From assembly GCA_034433775.1 (NCBI GenBank), contig DAOUAI010000121.1, forward strand, positions 1 to 18,986: 18,986 bases of DNA, written 5' to 3'. Every line of letters starts with the position of its first letter. Position 1 is the first letter of the stretch. Of this stretch, positions 8,127 through 15,412 are shown in pieces. The DNA is from CALJTV01 sp034433775 (GTDB lineage Bacteria > Chloroflexota > Dehalococcoidia > GIF9 > UBA5629). Made by a program: the position numbers and the translations under genes. The notes beneath the pieces were generated by a model. That model was not told the origin of the DNA. It saw only the letters and a list, made by a program, of their open reading frames with translations, and did no database searches.

Positions 8127-8155
8127 ATTGTAACTTACCCAGGCTTATTTAGCAA
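8127..8155 (-). promoter_or_regulatory. Candidate promoter for the GH3-hpt-ade operon
   Basis: On the - strand TTGCTA (8155-8150), a 17-nt spacer and TACAAT (8132-8127) form a good sigma-70-like pair. Transcription would start near 8119, giving a very short leader of about 16 nt before the ATG at 8103. No clear Shine-Dalgarno site precedes that ATG, which fits a nearly leaderless message. Confidence 0.5.
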
Positions 8156-8177
8156 GCTGATAGAATAACTGCTATTA

Positions 8178-8206
8178 TTGACTTTTGATGGCTGAAATGC
8201 TATAGG
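8178..8206 (+). promoter_or_regulatory. Candidate promoter for the abfD operon
   Basis: TTGACT (8178-8183), a 17-nt spacer and TATAGG (8201-8206). The -35 box is strong; the -10 box lacks the last conserved T. It predicts a leader of about 90 nt ending in two purine-rich ribosome-site-like blocks (8280-8285 and 8291-8298). Confidence 0.4.
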
Positions 8207-8303
8207 AATCGGTGGATTTGCAAGCGATAAGATGGCATGAGAATAAGCAGGGCTAGCTGGACAAGATAGAGGAAGAATTAGGAGGAATGCAGGAGGTGTA
8301 ATT

Positions 8304-9758
8304 ATGAAGACTGGTAAGGAGTACAGGGAAAGTCTAAAGAAGCTCAAGCCAGAGATTTACTATCTGGGCGAGAAAATTGATAATGTGGTCGACCATCCAG
8401 CTTTTACGCCACACGTGAATGCGGCAGCATTGACTTACGATATGGCGTTGGCTCCGCAATTTGAGGAACTGCTGACTGCCACTTCACATCTAACCGGAGA
8501 GAGGATCAACCGCTTTACTCATATACATCATAGTCACGACGACTTAGTAAAGAAGGTGAAAATGCTTAGGGCTATCGGGCAACAGACAGGTAGCTGTTTC
8601 CAAAGGTGTGTGGGGCATGACGGACTGAATACGATGTACTCGGTAACATACGAGATAGACCAGAAAAAGGGTACAAGCTACCATAGACGTTTTATTGAAT
8701 TTCTGAAGCAGGTGCAATCCGAAGATTTGATGATCTCGGGGGCGATGACTGACCCTAAGGGTGACCGGCGCCTATCGCCGAGCCAACAAAAAGATCCCGA
8801 CCTGTATGTTCATGTGGTTGAGAAAAAGAGCGATGGCATTGTAGTCAGTGGTGCAAAGATGCATATTACTGGTGCGGTCAATTCTCATGGGCATCTTGTT
8901 ATGCCAACAGCAGCTATGAGAGCAGAGGACGCTGATTATGCTGTTTGTTTCTATGTGCCGGTCGATGCTCCCGGTATCATTCACATCTTTGGGCGTCAGA
9001 CCAACGATACCCGAAAATGCCAGTGCTTTCTGGACCAGGGGAATGTAGAATATGGCATGGTGGGCGGTGAAGCTTTGATTATATTTGACAGAGTATTTGT
9101 TCCCTGGGAGCATGTGTTTATGTGTGGGGAGTATGAGTTTGCTTATGAACTTGTGGAAAGGTTTGCCACTGCTCATCGGCAGAATTATGGTGGTTGTAAG
9201 ACAGGGTTAGCTGATGCGCTTATCGGTGCCACTTATGCGCTGGCGCAGGTGCAAGGTACAGACAGGGCTTCGCATATCCGGGATAAAATAGTTGAGATGG
9301 TCCATCTAACGGAGACTCTTTACTGTTGTTCCATTGCCTGCTCCTGTCAGGGCTATGCCTTAGCCGCTGGCTCTTATATGGCTGACCCGCTTTTGGCAAA
9401 CGTTACCAAATTAAATGTCACCCGACATATTTACGAGATCGCAAGGTTAGCGCATGACATCGCTGGTGGTATATTAGCCACAGCACCTTCTGAGGTTGAT
9501 TGGAAAGACTCAAGGGTGGGCAAGTATGTAGACAAGTACATGAAGGGTGTTGCCGAAGTACCAGCGGAGACCAGGATAAGACTAGTCCGCCTGCTAGAGT
9601 CTATGACCTGCGGGACAGCCCTGGTGGAGTCTATGCACGGTGCTGGCTCGCCTCAGGCACAACGGATTTGGATAGAGAGGCGGGCTAATCTAGAGCACAA
9701 GAAACGGTTGGCGGAAAAGCTGGCAAAGATTGGTGAACAGCCTTTGTTCGTCTACTGA
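8304..9758 (+). CDS. abfD: 4-hydroxybutyryl-CoA dehydratase / vinylacetyl-CoA delta-isomerase
   Basis: 484 residues, the normal length of AbfD. The enzyme dehydrates 4-hydroxybutyryl-CoA to crotonyl-CoA by a ketyl-radical mechanism using FAD and a [4Fe-4S] cluster, and isomerises vinylacetyl-CoA. All four cluster ligands known from the Clostridium aminobutyricum enzyme (Cys99, Cys103, His292, Cys299) are found one residue earlier: Cys98 and Cys102 in GSCFQRCVGHDG, His291 and Cys298 in HRQNYGGC. This separates it from the related FAD monooxygenases of the HpaB type. HIHHSHDDLVKK and MTDPKGDR are also typical. AGGAGGTG (8291-8298) sits 5 nt before the ATG. The cluster is oxygen-sensitive, so an anaerobic host is likely. 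Roles known for the family include 4-aminobutyrate or succinate fermentation and autotrophic 4-hydroxybutyrate cycles; no other gene of those pathways is in the window. Confidence 0.95.
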   Translation: MKTGKEYRESLKKLKPEIYYLGEKIDNVVDHPAFTPHVNAAALTYDMALAPQFEELLTATSHLTGERINRFTHIHHSHDDLVKKVKMLRAIGQQTGSCFQRCVGHDGLNTMYSVTYEIDQKKGTSYHRRFIEFLKQVQSEDLMISGAMTDPKGDRRLSPSQQKDPDLYVHVVEKKSDGIVVSGAKMHITGAVNSHGHLVMPTAAMRAEDADYAVCFYVPVDAPGIIHIFGRQTNDTRKCQCFLDQGNVEYGMVGGEALIIFDRVFVPWEHVFMCGEYEFAYELVERFATAHRQNYGGCKTGLADALIGATYALAQVQGTDRASHIRDKIVEMVHLTETLYCCSIACSCQGYALAAGSYMADPLLANVTKLNVTRHIYEIARLAHDIAGGILATAPSEVDWKDSRVGKYVDKYMKGVAEVPAETRIRLVRLLESMTCGTALVESMHGAGSPQAQRIWIERRANLEHKKRLAEKLAKIGEQPLFVY

Positions 9759-9763
9759 AAGTG

Positions 9764-10090
9764 ATGTTGCGTAAGCCCAAGGTAGCTTTGAAGTTTTGTG
9801 GTTGCTGTAATCCCCGGGTAAACTTAAGCAAGATAGTGCGTCATTTGCAGCATGTTGCAGATGAGCGCCAAAGTTTTCAGTTTCTTACTGCATCTCGAGG
9901 AGATGCTGATGTACTGATAATTCTATGTGGTTGCGCTCGTGCCTGCGCTGATAGAGAAGATGTCAAAGCTAAAGGGCTGGCGAGCATAGTAGTAGTTGGC
10001 GAGTTAGTGGATGGAAAATCTGTTTTTGAATCTGATTTACCATCTGAGCTAGAGAAGAGACTCTTGACTGCGCTCAATTTAGTGCGGTAA
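9764..10090 (+). CDS. Small Cys-rich protein coupled to abfD
   Basis: 108 residues from ATG 9764, starting 5 nt after the abfD stop (an adjacent GTG at 9761 is also possible), so it is very likely co-translated with abfD. The striking features are two cysteine clusters, each at the end of a hydrophobic strand: VALKFCGCCNPRVNL (Cys12, 14, 15) and VLIILCGCARACADRED (Cys55, 57, 61). Together they could form a metal or FeS site, or a thiol pair. The remainder looks like a small alpha/beta domain with a predicted strand ASIVVVGELVDG. There is no signal peptide or membrane helix. I recognise CGGC/CGCNP-like small proteins from anaerobes only in outline and assign no function. A role in maturing, repairing or feeding electrons to AbfD is inference from coupling alone. 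Confidence 0.8.
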   Translation: MLRKPKVALKFCGCCNPRVNLSKIVRHLQHVADERQSFQFLTASRGDADVLIILCGCARACADREDVKAKGLASIVVVGELVDGKSVFESDLPSELEKRLLTALNLVR

Positions 10091-10317
10091 ATTAGCCGTT
10101 CTTACTCCTCCGTGCTCTTTAACGATTAAACTACCTTGCTCTTCAAACGTTTCCCAATAGGGATGTAAATTCTAAGCAGCTTGGAACTCAAAGATGCTGG
10201 GCTTGTACGGAGGTAGTGATAACGAGAAGGGCAGTCAGCGCGGTTACCGGGCTTTATCTTGCAAATTGGCGATCGTGTCGTCTGCTCTCAGTTTAGAAAA
10301 GTAACGGAGGAGAACCA
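10091..10317 (+). other. Non-coding leader region before the HD-GYP gene
   Basis: 227 nt without a credible gene. It contains an imperfect hairpin (AAGCAGC at 10174-10180 with GCTGGGCTT at 10196-10204, 2-nt bulge) and the AT-only TTTAA-CGA-TTAAA. I see no c-di-GMP riboswitch consensus on either strand, no convincing promoter and no T-tailed terminator. Confidence 0.4.
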
Positions 10318-10986
10318 GTGGCATATTTTGATATCAATGACAGAGACATTAGGAATTTGGACGACTGGCGTTTGCAGGCTAACCTGAAAACAGATTTTCT
10401 TGTCAAACGGGAAGTACTAGACAGAGCAGTGTGGGCACTTGTTATCTTATGCGAGAAGAAAGACCCTTATACTGCTAGGCATCAGCTAAGAGTAGCTGAA
10501 TTAGCTCATGCGGTGGGTAAAGAGATGGGGCTGAGCGATGAGCAACTTGACGGTATATGCGTTATGAGTATGGTTCATGATATAGGCAAGGTAGTGTTGC
10601 CTAATGAGGTTCTTAACAAGCCGGGCAGGTTAACCCCTGAAGAATTCAACCTTGTTAGGTCTCATCCTAAGACAGGTTATGACGTGTTAAAGGGTCTGGA
10701 GTTTCCCTGGCCTGTGGCTGAGGTGATATTGCAACACCATGAGCGATTAGATGGCAGTGGTTATCCTGCGGGGGTTTGCGGAAATGACATAATCTTGGAG
10801 GCAAGGATATTGGCCGTAGTCGATGTGTTTGAGTCCATGCTTTCTCATCGTCCGTATCGTCCTGCTTGTGGAGCGAAAGCCGGGCTGAGAGAGCTTATTA
10901 GAAACAGTGGTGTTCTTTATGACCCGGTGGTTGTGGAAGCCTTTTGCCGTCTGGGCGAGAAACGAATTTTGTGTTTCAATATCTAG
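10318..10986 (+). CDS. HD-GYP domain protein, probable c-di-GMP phosphodiesterase
   Basis: 222 residues starting at GTG 10318, with GGAGGAG (10306-10312) 5 nt upstream. A short N-terminal part (1-45) without a known sensor fold precedes a full HD-GYP domain (about 46-205). Metal and signature residues are all visible: His55 in YTARHQLRVAELA, the HD pair His87-Asp88 in MVHDIGK, His116 in RSHPKTG, His140-His141-Glu142 in QHHERLDGSGYP with GYP at 148-150, and Asp169 in AVVDVFESM, followed by HRPYRPA. HD-GYP enzymes typically hydrolyse c-di-GMP to GMP. No membrane segment is present, so it is cytosolic. A second HD-GYP gene lies 300 nt away on the opposite strand. The input signal is unknown. Confidence 0.92.
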   Translation: MAYFDINDRDIRNLDDWRLQANLKTDFLVKREVLDRAVWALVILCEKKDPYTARHQLRVAELAHAVGKEMGLSDEQLDGICVMSMVHDIGKVVLPNEVLNKPGRLTPEEFNLVRSHPKTGYDVLKGLEFPWPVAEVILQHHERLDGSGYPAGVCGNDIILEARILAVVDVFESMLSHRPYRPACGAKAGLRELIRNSGVLYDPVVVEAFCRLGEKRILCFNI

Positions 10987-11090
10987 CATAACCCGAGTAG
11001 TTATTGTATACTGGTAATCAGTGAAGCTTTGCAGCGCGATACCATCCGAGTTCTAGTATACTGCTGCAGGTAACGAAGAGGAGGTAGAAA

Positions 11091-11246
11091 ATGGCAGTTA
11101 TTTGGTCTGTAGCTACTGTGGCAGCTCTATTTGGTGCTATAGCGGGTGCTGTGTTCCAAGGGACTCCTCTTATCGCTGTAGCCTTCGGGCTTATGGCAGT
11201 CGCCTTTGCTATTGCTGCTTATCGAGAAATAGCTGCCAAGCGCTAA
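11091..11246 (+). CDS. Small two-helix membrane protein (51 aa)
   Basis: A short reading frame of 51 residues opens with ATG 11091, preceded by an excellent ribosome site GAGGAGGT (11078-11085) at 5-nt spacing, and ends with TAA at 11244-11246. It starts MAVIWSVATVAALFGAIAG and is almost wholly hydrophobic, with two segments (about residues 3-22 and 27-43) separated by QGTPL and ending in the charged YREIAAKR. This fits a hairpin of two membrane helices, or a stress or regulatory small membrane protein. It lies 104 nt after the HD-GYP gene and could share its transcript. The strong ribosome site and codon pattern make it a credible gene; I assign no function. Confidence 0.7.
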   Translation: MAVIWSVATVAALFGAIAGAVFQGTPLIAVAFGLMAVAFAIAAYREIAAKR

Positions 11247-11286
11247 TGATTAACTAGCCCTGAATTTTTAGTTTACTTATTGATTT

Positions 11287-13026
11287 TTAGCCTACCTTTG
11301 CTGGTGTTTTAAGGTTGTAAGTTGTCTCTAGGAAATTATTGTCTGAGTTTATTAAGTCCAGCACAATTTCTGTGATTCGGGGGTCATATTTAACCCCTTG
11401 ATTGCCTTTCAGCTCTTTGATTATTTCTTCCAGTGGCAGAGCCGGACGGTATGGTCTGTGTGAACTCATTGCCTCGACCACATCGCAAATCGCGAGTATG
11501 CGTGCCTCCATGCAGATTTCATTTCCAGAGGTGCCGTTGGGATAACCCGAACCGTCAAGTCGCTCGTGGTGCTGCAAAACCATTTTAATGACTATTTCTG
11601 GAAGTCCGATTTCCTGAAGAAGTTGGCAGCCTCGTTTCACGTGGGATTTTATGAGCACCCATTCTTCTGCCTCCAATCTCCCTGGCTTTGACAGAATTGA
11701 GACAGGGATAGCAGCTTTGCCTATATCGTGGAGGAGACCACCAAAGTGCAGCCATTCGCATTGTTCGTTAGTCAGCCCTAGTTTTACACCTATTTGTCGC
11801 GCCATTCTGGCGACTCGTTCTTGGTGGCCAGCAGTGTAAGGGTCAACGAAGGAAATTGAGCCGGCCATTGCTCTTGCCAGAGAGACGAAGTGCTGTCTCA
11901 ATAGCTTATTTGCTCTCTGCCGTTCGATGGCGCCGGCAAGCATGCTTGACGTTGTCTGTAGCAGGTTGATATAAAGTGGATTCCAGTTGCCCTCACCTGC
12001 CTGTTTATGGAAGGTGATAAATCCTAGAGGACCGTCCGGAGTGACCAGAGGCAGGATAATCTCTGGGCAGTTATACGGCGGCTGGTTGTAGCTTGGAGAC
12101 TCGTGGGCATGCGCTGCTCTGCTGTCTTTATCATATACCGGTTGGTTAGATATGGCGTCTTTGGTGATTTCCCGGGATATTTTGGTGGGGGGTTGGACAT
12201 CGTGCCAGTCGGCTACTTTTATAAACTTTGGTGTGTCGGCTCCGTCGCCGCTGCGCAAGGTTATGCTGGCACTGGTGGCCCCCACGGTCTTGCCCAAAAG
12301 TTCCAGTACTTGCTCATAGGCAATCTCGGTTTGCGAAGCAAGCATTATTTGGCCTACTTTAGCCGCTGCTCTCAAACAGTGCTCTCTTTCTTGTCGTGCC
12401 CTTTCTGTCTCATAATTCTGGTCTCTAACCTCGCGGATGACTGCTTCAAAGCCAGAAATTTTATTTTCCTTGTTTTTTACAGGCATGAGATGCATTTTTA
12501 CTTGTATTTTCTTCCCACATTGCTGTAGCAGGTAGCAATAAAAATCTTCCTGACTGAGTTCAGCCAAGTTACTATTCTGTGTTTTGTCCATGATAAAACG
12601 ATAGTCTTCAGGAGCAAGGACATCGCGCAGGTTCATGGTGAGGAGTTTTTCCAGAGGGTAGCCGGTCATTTTTTCTAGGGCTCTGTTTGCAAAAGTAAAG
12701 CCTCCCGGTTGGTCAAATACTACGATCGCGTCATCGGTGTTATCGATGATATGTTGCAGACTCCTTCTAGCCTCAGTGGACTCTTGTTCTTTGCTGAGCA
12801 GTTCTTCTTGGATTTTGTCCAGACGCTGGAAGCTGAAGACCACAAGTGAGGTGATTATTACCATGGCGAAAGCCCAGTCGAACAACCCATAAAGTGGCTC
12901 TTTTCCTGAGAAGGCACAATTAGTTATCTGCATTGCTGCTAAAGTGGTTGCAGCCATAGCTATGATGAGCCATCGCAATTGGCGAGACTCGATCTTTATT
13001 TTCTTGTAAGCGTGTCTTACTCCCAT
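11287..13026 (-). CDS. Membrane PAS-GAF-HD-GYP protein, probable c-di-GMP phosphodiesterase
   Basis: 579 residues from ATG 13026, with AAAGGAG about 5 nt upstream. Order: two membrane helices (about 19-38 and 49-66), a short coiled linker, a PAS domain (about 88-205, with DAIVVFDQPGGFTFANRAL and MTGYPLEKLL), a GAF domain (about 220-370) and an HD-GYP domain (about 385-560). Catalytic signatures are complete: YTAGHQERVARMA, LLHDIGK (HD at 433-434), KSHVKRG, LQHHERLDGSGYP (GYP 494-496), ICDVVEAM and HRPYRPA. It is the last gene of the long - strand operon, 17 nt after the TIG-domain gene. Family knowledge predicts c-di-GMP hydrolysis at the membrane under control of PAS and GAF ligands. The link with the archaellum-like genes suggests control of filament or adhesion, which is inference. 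Confidence 0.93.
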   Translation of the reverse strand: MGVRHAYKKIKIESRQLRWLIIAMAATTLAAMQITNCAFSGKEPLYGLFDWAFAMVIITSLVVFSFQRLDKIQEELLSKEQESTEARRSLQHIIDNTDDAIVVFDQPGGFTFANRALEKMTGYPLEKLLTMNLRDVLAPEDYRFIMDKTQNSNLAELSQEDFYCYLLQQCGKKIQVKMHLMPVKNKENKISGFEAVIREVRDQNYETERARQEREHCLRAAAKVGQIMLASQTEIAYEQVLELLGKTVGATSASITLRSGDGADTPKFIKVADWHDVQPPTKISREITKDAISNQPVYDKDSRAAHAHESPSYNQPPYNCPEIILPLVTPDGPLGFITFHKQAGEGNWNPLYINLLQTTSSMLAGAIERQRANKLLRQHFVSLARAMAGSISFVDPYTAGHQERVARMARQIGVKLGLTNEQCEWLHFGGLLHDIGKAAIPVSILSKPGRLEAEEWVLIKSHVKRGCQLLQEIGLPEIVIKMVLQHHERLDGSGYPNGTSGNEICMEARILAICDVVEAMSSHRPYRPALPLEEIIKELKGNQGVKYDPRITEIVLDLINSDNNFLETTYNLKTPAKVG

Positions 13027-13043
13027 TTTTATCTCCTTTCAGT

Positions 13044-14762
13044 TTACTTGTAGCTCATTTTCTTCTGGTCGATATGACCAGTCTCATCGTACTGGTCCCA
13101 GTAAGGATTTTGTTCGTTGTACAGGGGTTCTTCTTCGTAGCCGGGCTGTTTTTGGCTTTTAATATAGCCGAGATAGTAGAAAAAGGTGGCGATGAGGGCG
13201 AAGAGAAGGCCTAGTAAGGCATACGTCACCCATGAGGGCATGTTTTTCACGATGGTAGAAGCAGTGGCTCCGACGAAAAAGGTCTTTGCCTCAGCCCAGT
13301 CACTCGAATTGAATGCCCCGTCGACAGCTCTTACTCTCCAAAAGTAGGAATTTTTGGCCGGCTTAAGCAATTTTTGTTGTTCTGCTGAGAGTGTAAACTG
13401 GGGCGAGGTAAGGTTTTTGCCCGATATGACTGTGTTTGAAAATTCTGGGTCTGTAGCTATTTCGAGAACGTATTTGACGCCGCTAGGGTCGGTCACCTCT
13501 TGCCATTGGAAGTGCGTTATCGTGGTCACTCGCGAACCTGGGCCAGGATAGATTAGAGCGGGTGTAGGGGGAGGTGTGGACTCTATTACGAACTTGCCCT
13601 GCTTGGTGTTTGCACCATCGGAAACGGTTATTGTTCGTTCGCCGTGAACGCACGAAGGGACATTAAATGTAGAGATGAAGGAGCCTTCGGCGGTTGAGGT
13701 GACAGAGCTGACTTTCTTGTTATCGAATGTGACTGTTATTGGTGTGTTCGGGTTGAAACCAGAGCCTTCGACAGTGACCTTTTCACCAACAGCGCCTTCC
13801 TTTGGTCTGCAATCTATCGTAGCTTCAATAGAGAAGTCCTCGTAGTAGCGATTTTCACCATCATCGACTTTAATGCTATGCATGCCGCCAGCAGCTTTCG
13901 GAACTCTGAATTTAGCAGTGAAGCTACCGGAATCATCAGTTGGTGCCAGGGTAATATCCTTGTCATCAAAATAAATCAATACATCAGCGGAGGCTGTAAA
14001 TCCTGTTCCAGTAACAGTGACTTCTTCGCCTGGTTGCCCTGTTTTCGGTGCAATAGCGATTTTTTGGCGTACAAGGAAAGACGCCTCTTGGCTTTCATTT
14101 TTGCCATCGTCAAAGGTTATGGTGTGTTTGCCCCGGCAGCTTTTCGGAATCTTAAATTTCAATTCGCTAACTGTGCCTTTCTCGTTCGTCTGCCCGGTGG
14201 CTACCTTTTTGCCATCGAAATAGACCGTTACTTCTCTTTTTTCTGCTAATCCATAGGCGTTGATTGAGACTTCTTCGCCTACATACCCTGATGTATTGCT
14301 CAGTTCGATTGAAGGTACAACTGTGAACATAGCCCAAGCCACGTTCGTTTCATCATAGGCCCATATCTGGCACCAGCCTGCTGGCTGTTCTGGTATTTTG
14401 AAAGTAGCCAAAGCAACTCCATCAGCATCGGTCACTGTTTTTTGTACTATGATGGTTTTCTCTCGAGCGGCAATGAGTATTACTGTTTTGGGTGGGAAGC
14501 CTGATATCTGGACGATAACCTCGGTACCTACAGGTCCTTGCCCCGGCAGTATGCTAACGCGGAGCTTTGTATCATCGGTGGCAGAGGCTGTCTTCGAAGC
14601 TAACAGAAGTGCTAATAGCAAGCCTAGAAGCCCGGAATACCTCAACAACTTATGCCACCCAATCCGGGAAGTATGGTGGTTCATGCTTCGTTTTTTGCCT
14701 GTCAGATGGCTGCGGCAAGCATAGAGTGAGAGTCTGGTTTGGAAATTCATTATCTTGTTCAT
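13044..14762 (-). CDS. Surface protein with four IPT/TIG-like domains and C-terminal membrane anchor
   Basis: 572 residues from ATG 14762, which overlaps the upstream stop as ATGA and has GGGGGGT just ahead. An unusually long basic leader precedes a hydrophobic signal segment (about 43-60); an internal ATG at 14684 would give a standard signal peptide and is the alternative start. The exported part has four IPT/TIG-like repeats of about 80 residues (about 67-150, 151-233, 234-314, 315-395), each with a G-xxG-E-V-T-V-x-G-x-GF type start and FDDG/SDGAN-type end. A fibronectin-III-like domain (about 396-498) follows. A membrane helix (about 513-533) and a charged 39-residue tail with several Tyr (GYEEE, LYNE, PYWDQYDE, SYK) follow, probably cytoplasmic. 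Position in the Arl-like operon suggests a cell-surface adhesin or cell-wall stator-like partner of the filament; that is inference. Confidence 0.85.
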   Translation of the reverse strand: MNKIMNFQTRLSLYACRSHLTGKKRSMNHHTSRIGWHKLLRYSGLLGLLLALLLASKTASATDDTKLRVSILPGQGPVGTEVIVQISGFPPKTVILIAAREKTIIVQKTVTDADGVALATFKIPEQPAGWCQIWAYDETNVAWAMFTVVPSIELSNTSGYVGEEVSINAYGLAEKREVTVYFDGKKVATGQTNEKGTVSELKFKIPKSCRGKHTITFDDGKNESQEASFLVRQKIAIAPKTGQPGEEVTVTGTGFTASADVLIYFDDKDITLAPTDDSGSFTAKFRVPKAAGGMHSIKVDDGENRYYEDFSIEATIDCRPKEGAVGEKVTVEGSGFNPNTPITVTFDNKKVSSVTSTAEGSFISTFNVPSCVHGERTITVSDGANTKQGKFVIESTPPPTPALIYPGPGSRVTTITHFQWQEVTDPSGVKYVLEIATDPEFSNTVISGKNLTSPQFTLSAEQQKLLKPAKNSYFWRVRAVDGAFNSSDWAEAKTFFVGATASTIVKNMPSWVTYALLGLLFALIATFFYYLGYIKSQKQPGYEEEPLYNEQNPYWDQYDETGHIDQKKMSYK

Positions 14763-15403
14763 GTTACCCCCCACTTTTTGTCTGTTTCTGTCTCAGATCC
14801 TAAAATTTTGAGCACCTCCTTGCTTTCTCTCACTAAGTCCAGAGCATCGATATCAGGAAGCGCAACGCTGAGTTCGGAGAAGGGGTTTTCCTGTGTTTCT
14901 TCGGTGCGAAAAACGCGTAGAGGGTCGTTAAGGTCATCTTCTGTTGTATCAGCTTCATTGTTTGTTTGGTTGCTATCTTCTATCTCTGCAGAGGTTGCTT
15001 GTATTGGTGGTGTGCTGGTTGTCTGTGATGGTTCCAGAGTTGCAACTTGATGCTCTGTTATTTGGGGCACCTCAGCTATCTCTGGAGCGCTTAGCGGACT
15101 TATCGGCAGTGTTTCCTCAACGGTATTGAGATTGCCTTGTGAAAGGTCTGGTACTGGTTCCGTTATTTCCCTGCCAGATTCTTGTTGCTCGACATTACGT
15201 GGTGATGATGGAGTGGGGGGTATAGAGGACTTCTTCACTGGTGGCACAGGAGCCCACTCTGCACCTTCGATACGGCTTTTCTGTCTACTCCGGGAATGTT
15301 TATCTTGGTTCATTCTCCTCACTAGGAGTGTTATGGTCATAATTACCAGTGAGCTTGCTCCGATGAGTATGACTATATAAATACCGAACTGCCAGAAGTC
15401 CAT
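14759..15403 (-). CDS. Bitopic membrane protein with long disordered tail
   Basis: 214 residues that I do not recognise as a named family. An N-terminal membrane helix (about 6-28) is followed at once by RRMNQDKHSRSRQKSR, so by the positive-inside rule the rest should face the cytoplasm. Residues about 50-160 are rich in Pro, Ser, Thr, Glu and Gln and almost certainly disordered. The end (161-202: PLRVFRTEETQ, PFSELSVALPDIDALDLVRES) looks like an ordered, amphipathic acidic helical block. The gene begins 9 nt after arlJ and ends in an ATGA overlap with the TIG-domain gene. The topology (one N-terminal helix, cytoplasmic body) recalls crenarchaeal ArlX/FlaX, which scaffolds the motor, but there is no visible sequence similarity. 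A scaffold or linker role is inference. Confidence 0.8.
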   Translation of the reverse strand: MDFWQFGIYIVILIGASSLVIMTITLLVRRMNQDKHSRSRQKSRIEGAEWAPVPPVKKSSIPPTPSSPRNVEQQESGREITEPVPDLSQGNLNTVEETLPISPLSAPEIAEVPQITEHQVATLEPSQTTSTPPIQATSAEIEDSNQTNNEADTTEDDLNDPLRVFRTEETQENPFSELSVALPDIDALDLVRESKEVLKILGSETETDKKWGVT

Positions 15404-15412
15404 GCCTTAACC

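Noticed and set aside
8287..8301. Mini-frame ATG CAG GAG GTG TAA just before abfD
   Set aside because: The apparent ribosome site is only 1-2 nt from its ATG, and the frame is made of the abfD ribosome site itself; not credible as a leader peptide.
8135..8347. 70-codon - strand frame across the divergent promoter region
   Set aside because: It covers both promoters and the abfD start, and has no ribosome site or recognisable protein pattern.
10194..10304. 36-codon open frame before the HD-GYP gene
   Set aside because: No ribosome site, composition unlike a protein, and it runs into the ribosome-site region of the next gene.
10091..10317. Possible c-di-GMP riboswitch ahead of the HD-GYP gene
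   Set aside because: The conserved GEMM core sequences are not present on either strand; only weak hairpins are visible.
11247..11286. Terminator between the convergent small membrane protein and HD-GYP genes
   Set aside because: T-rich sequence is present but no stem of useful length was found on either strand.
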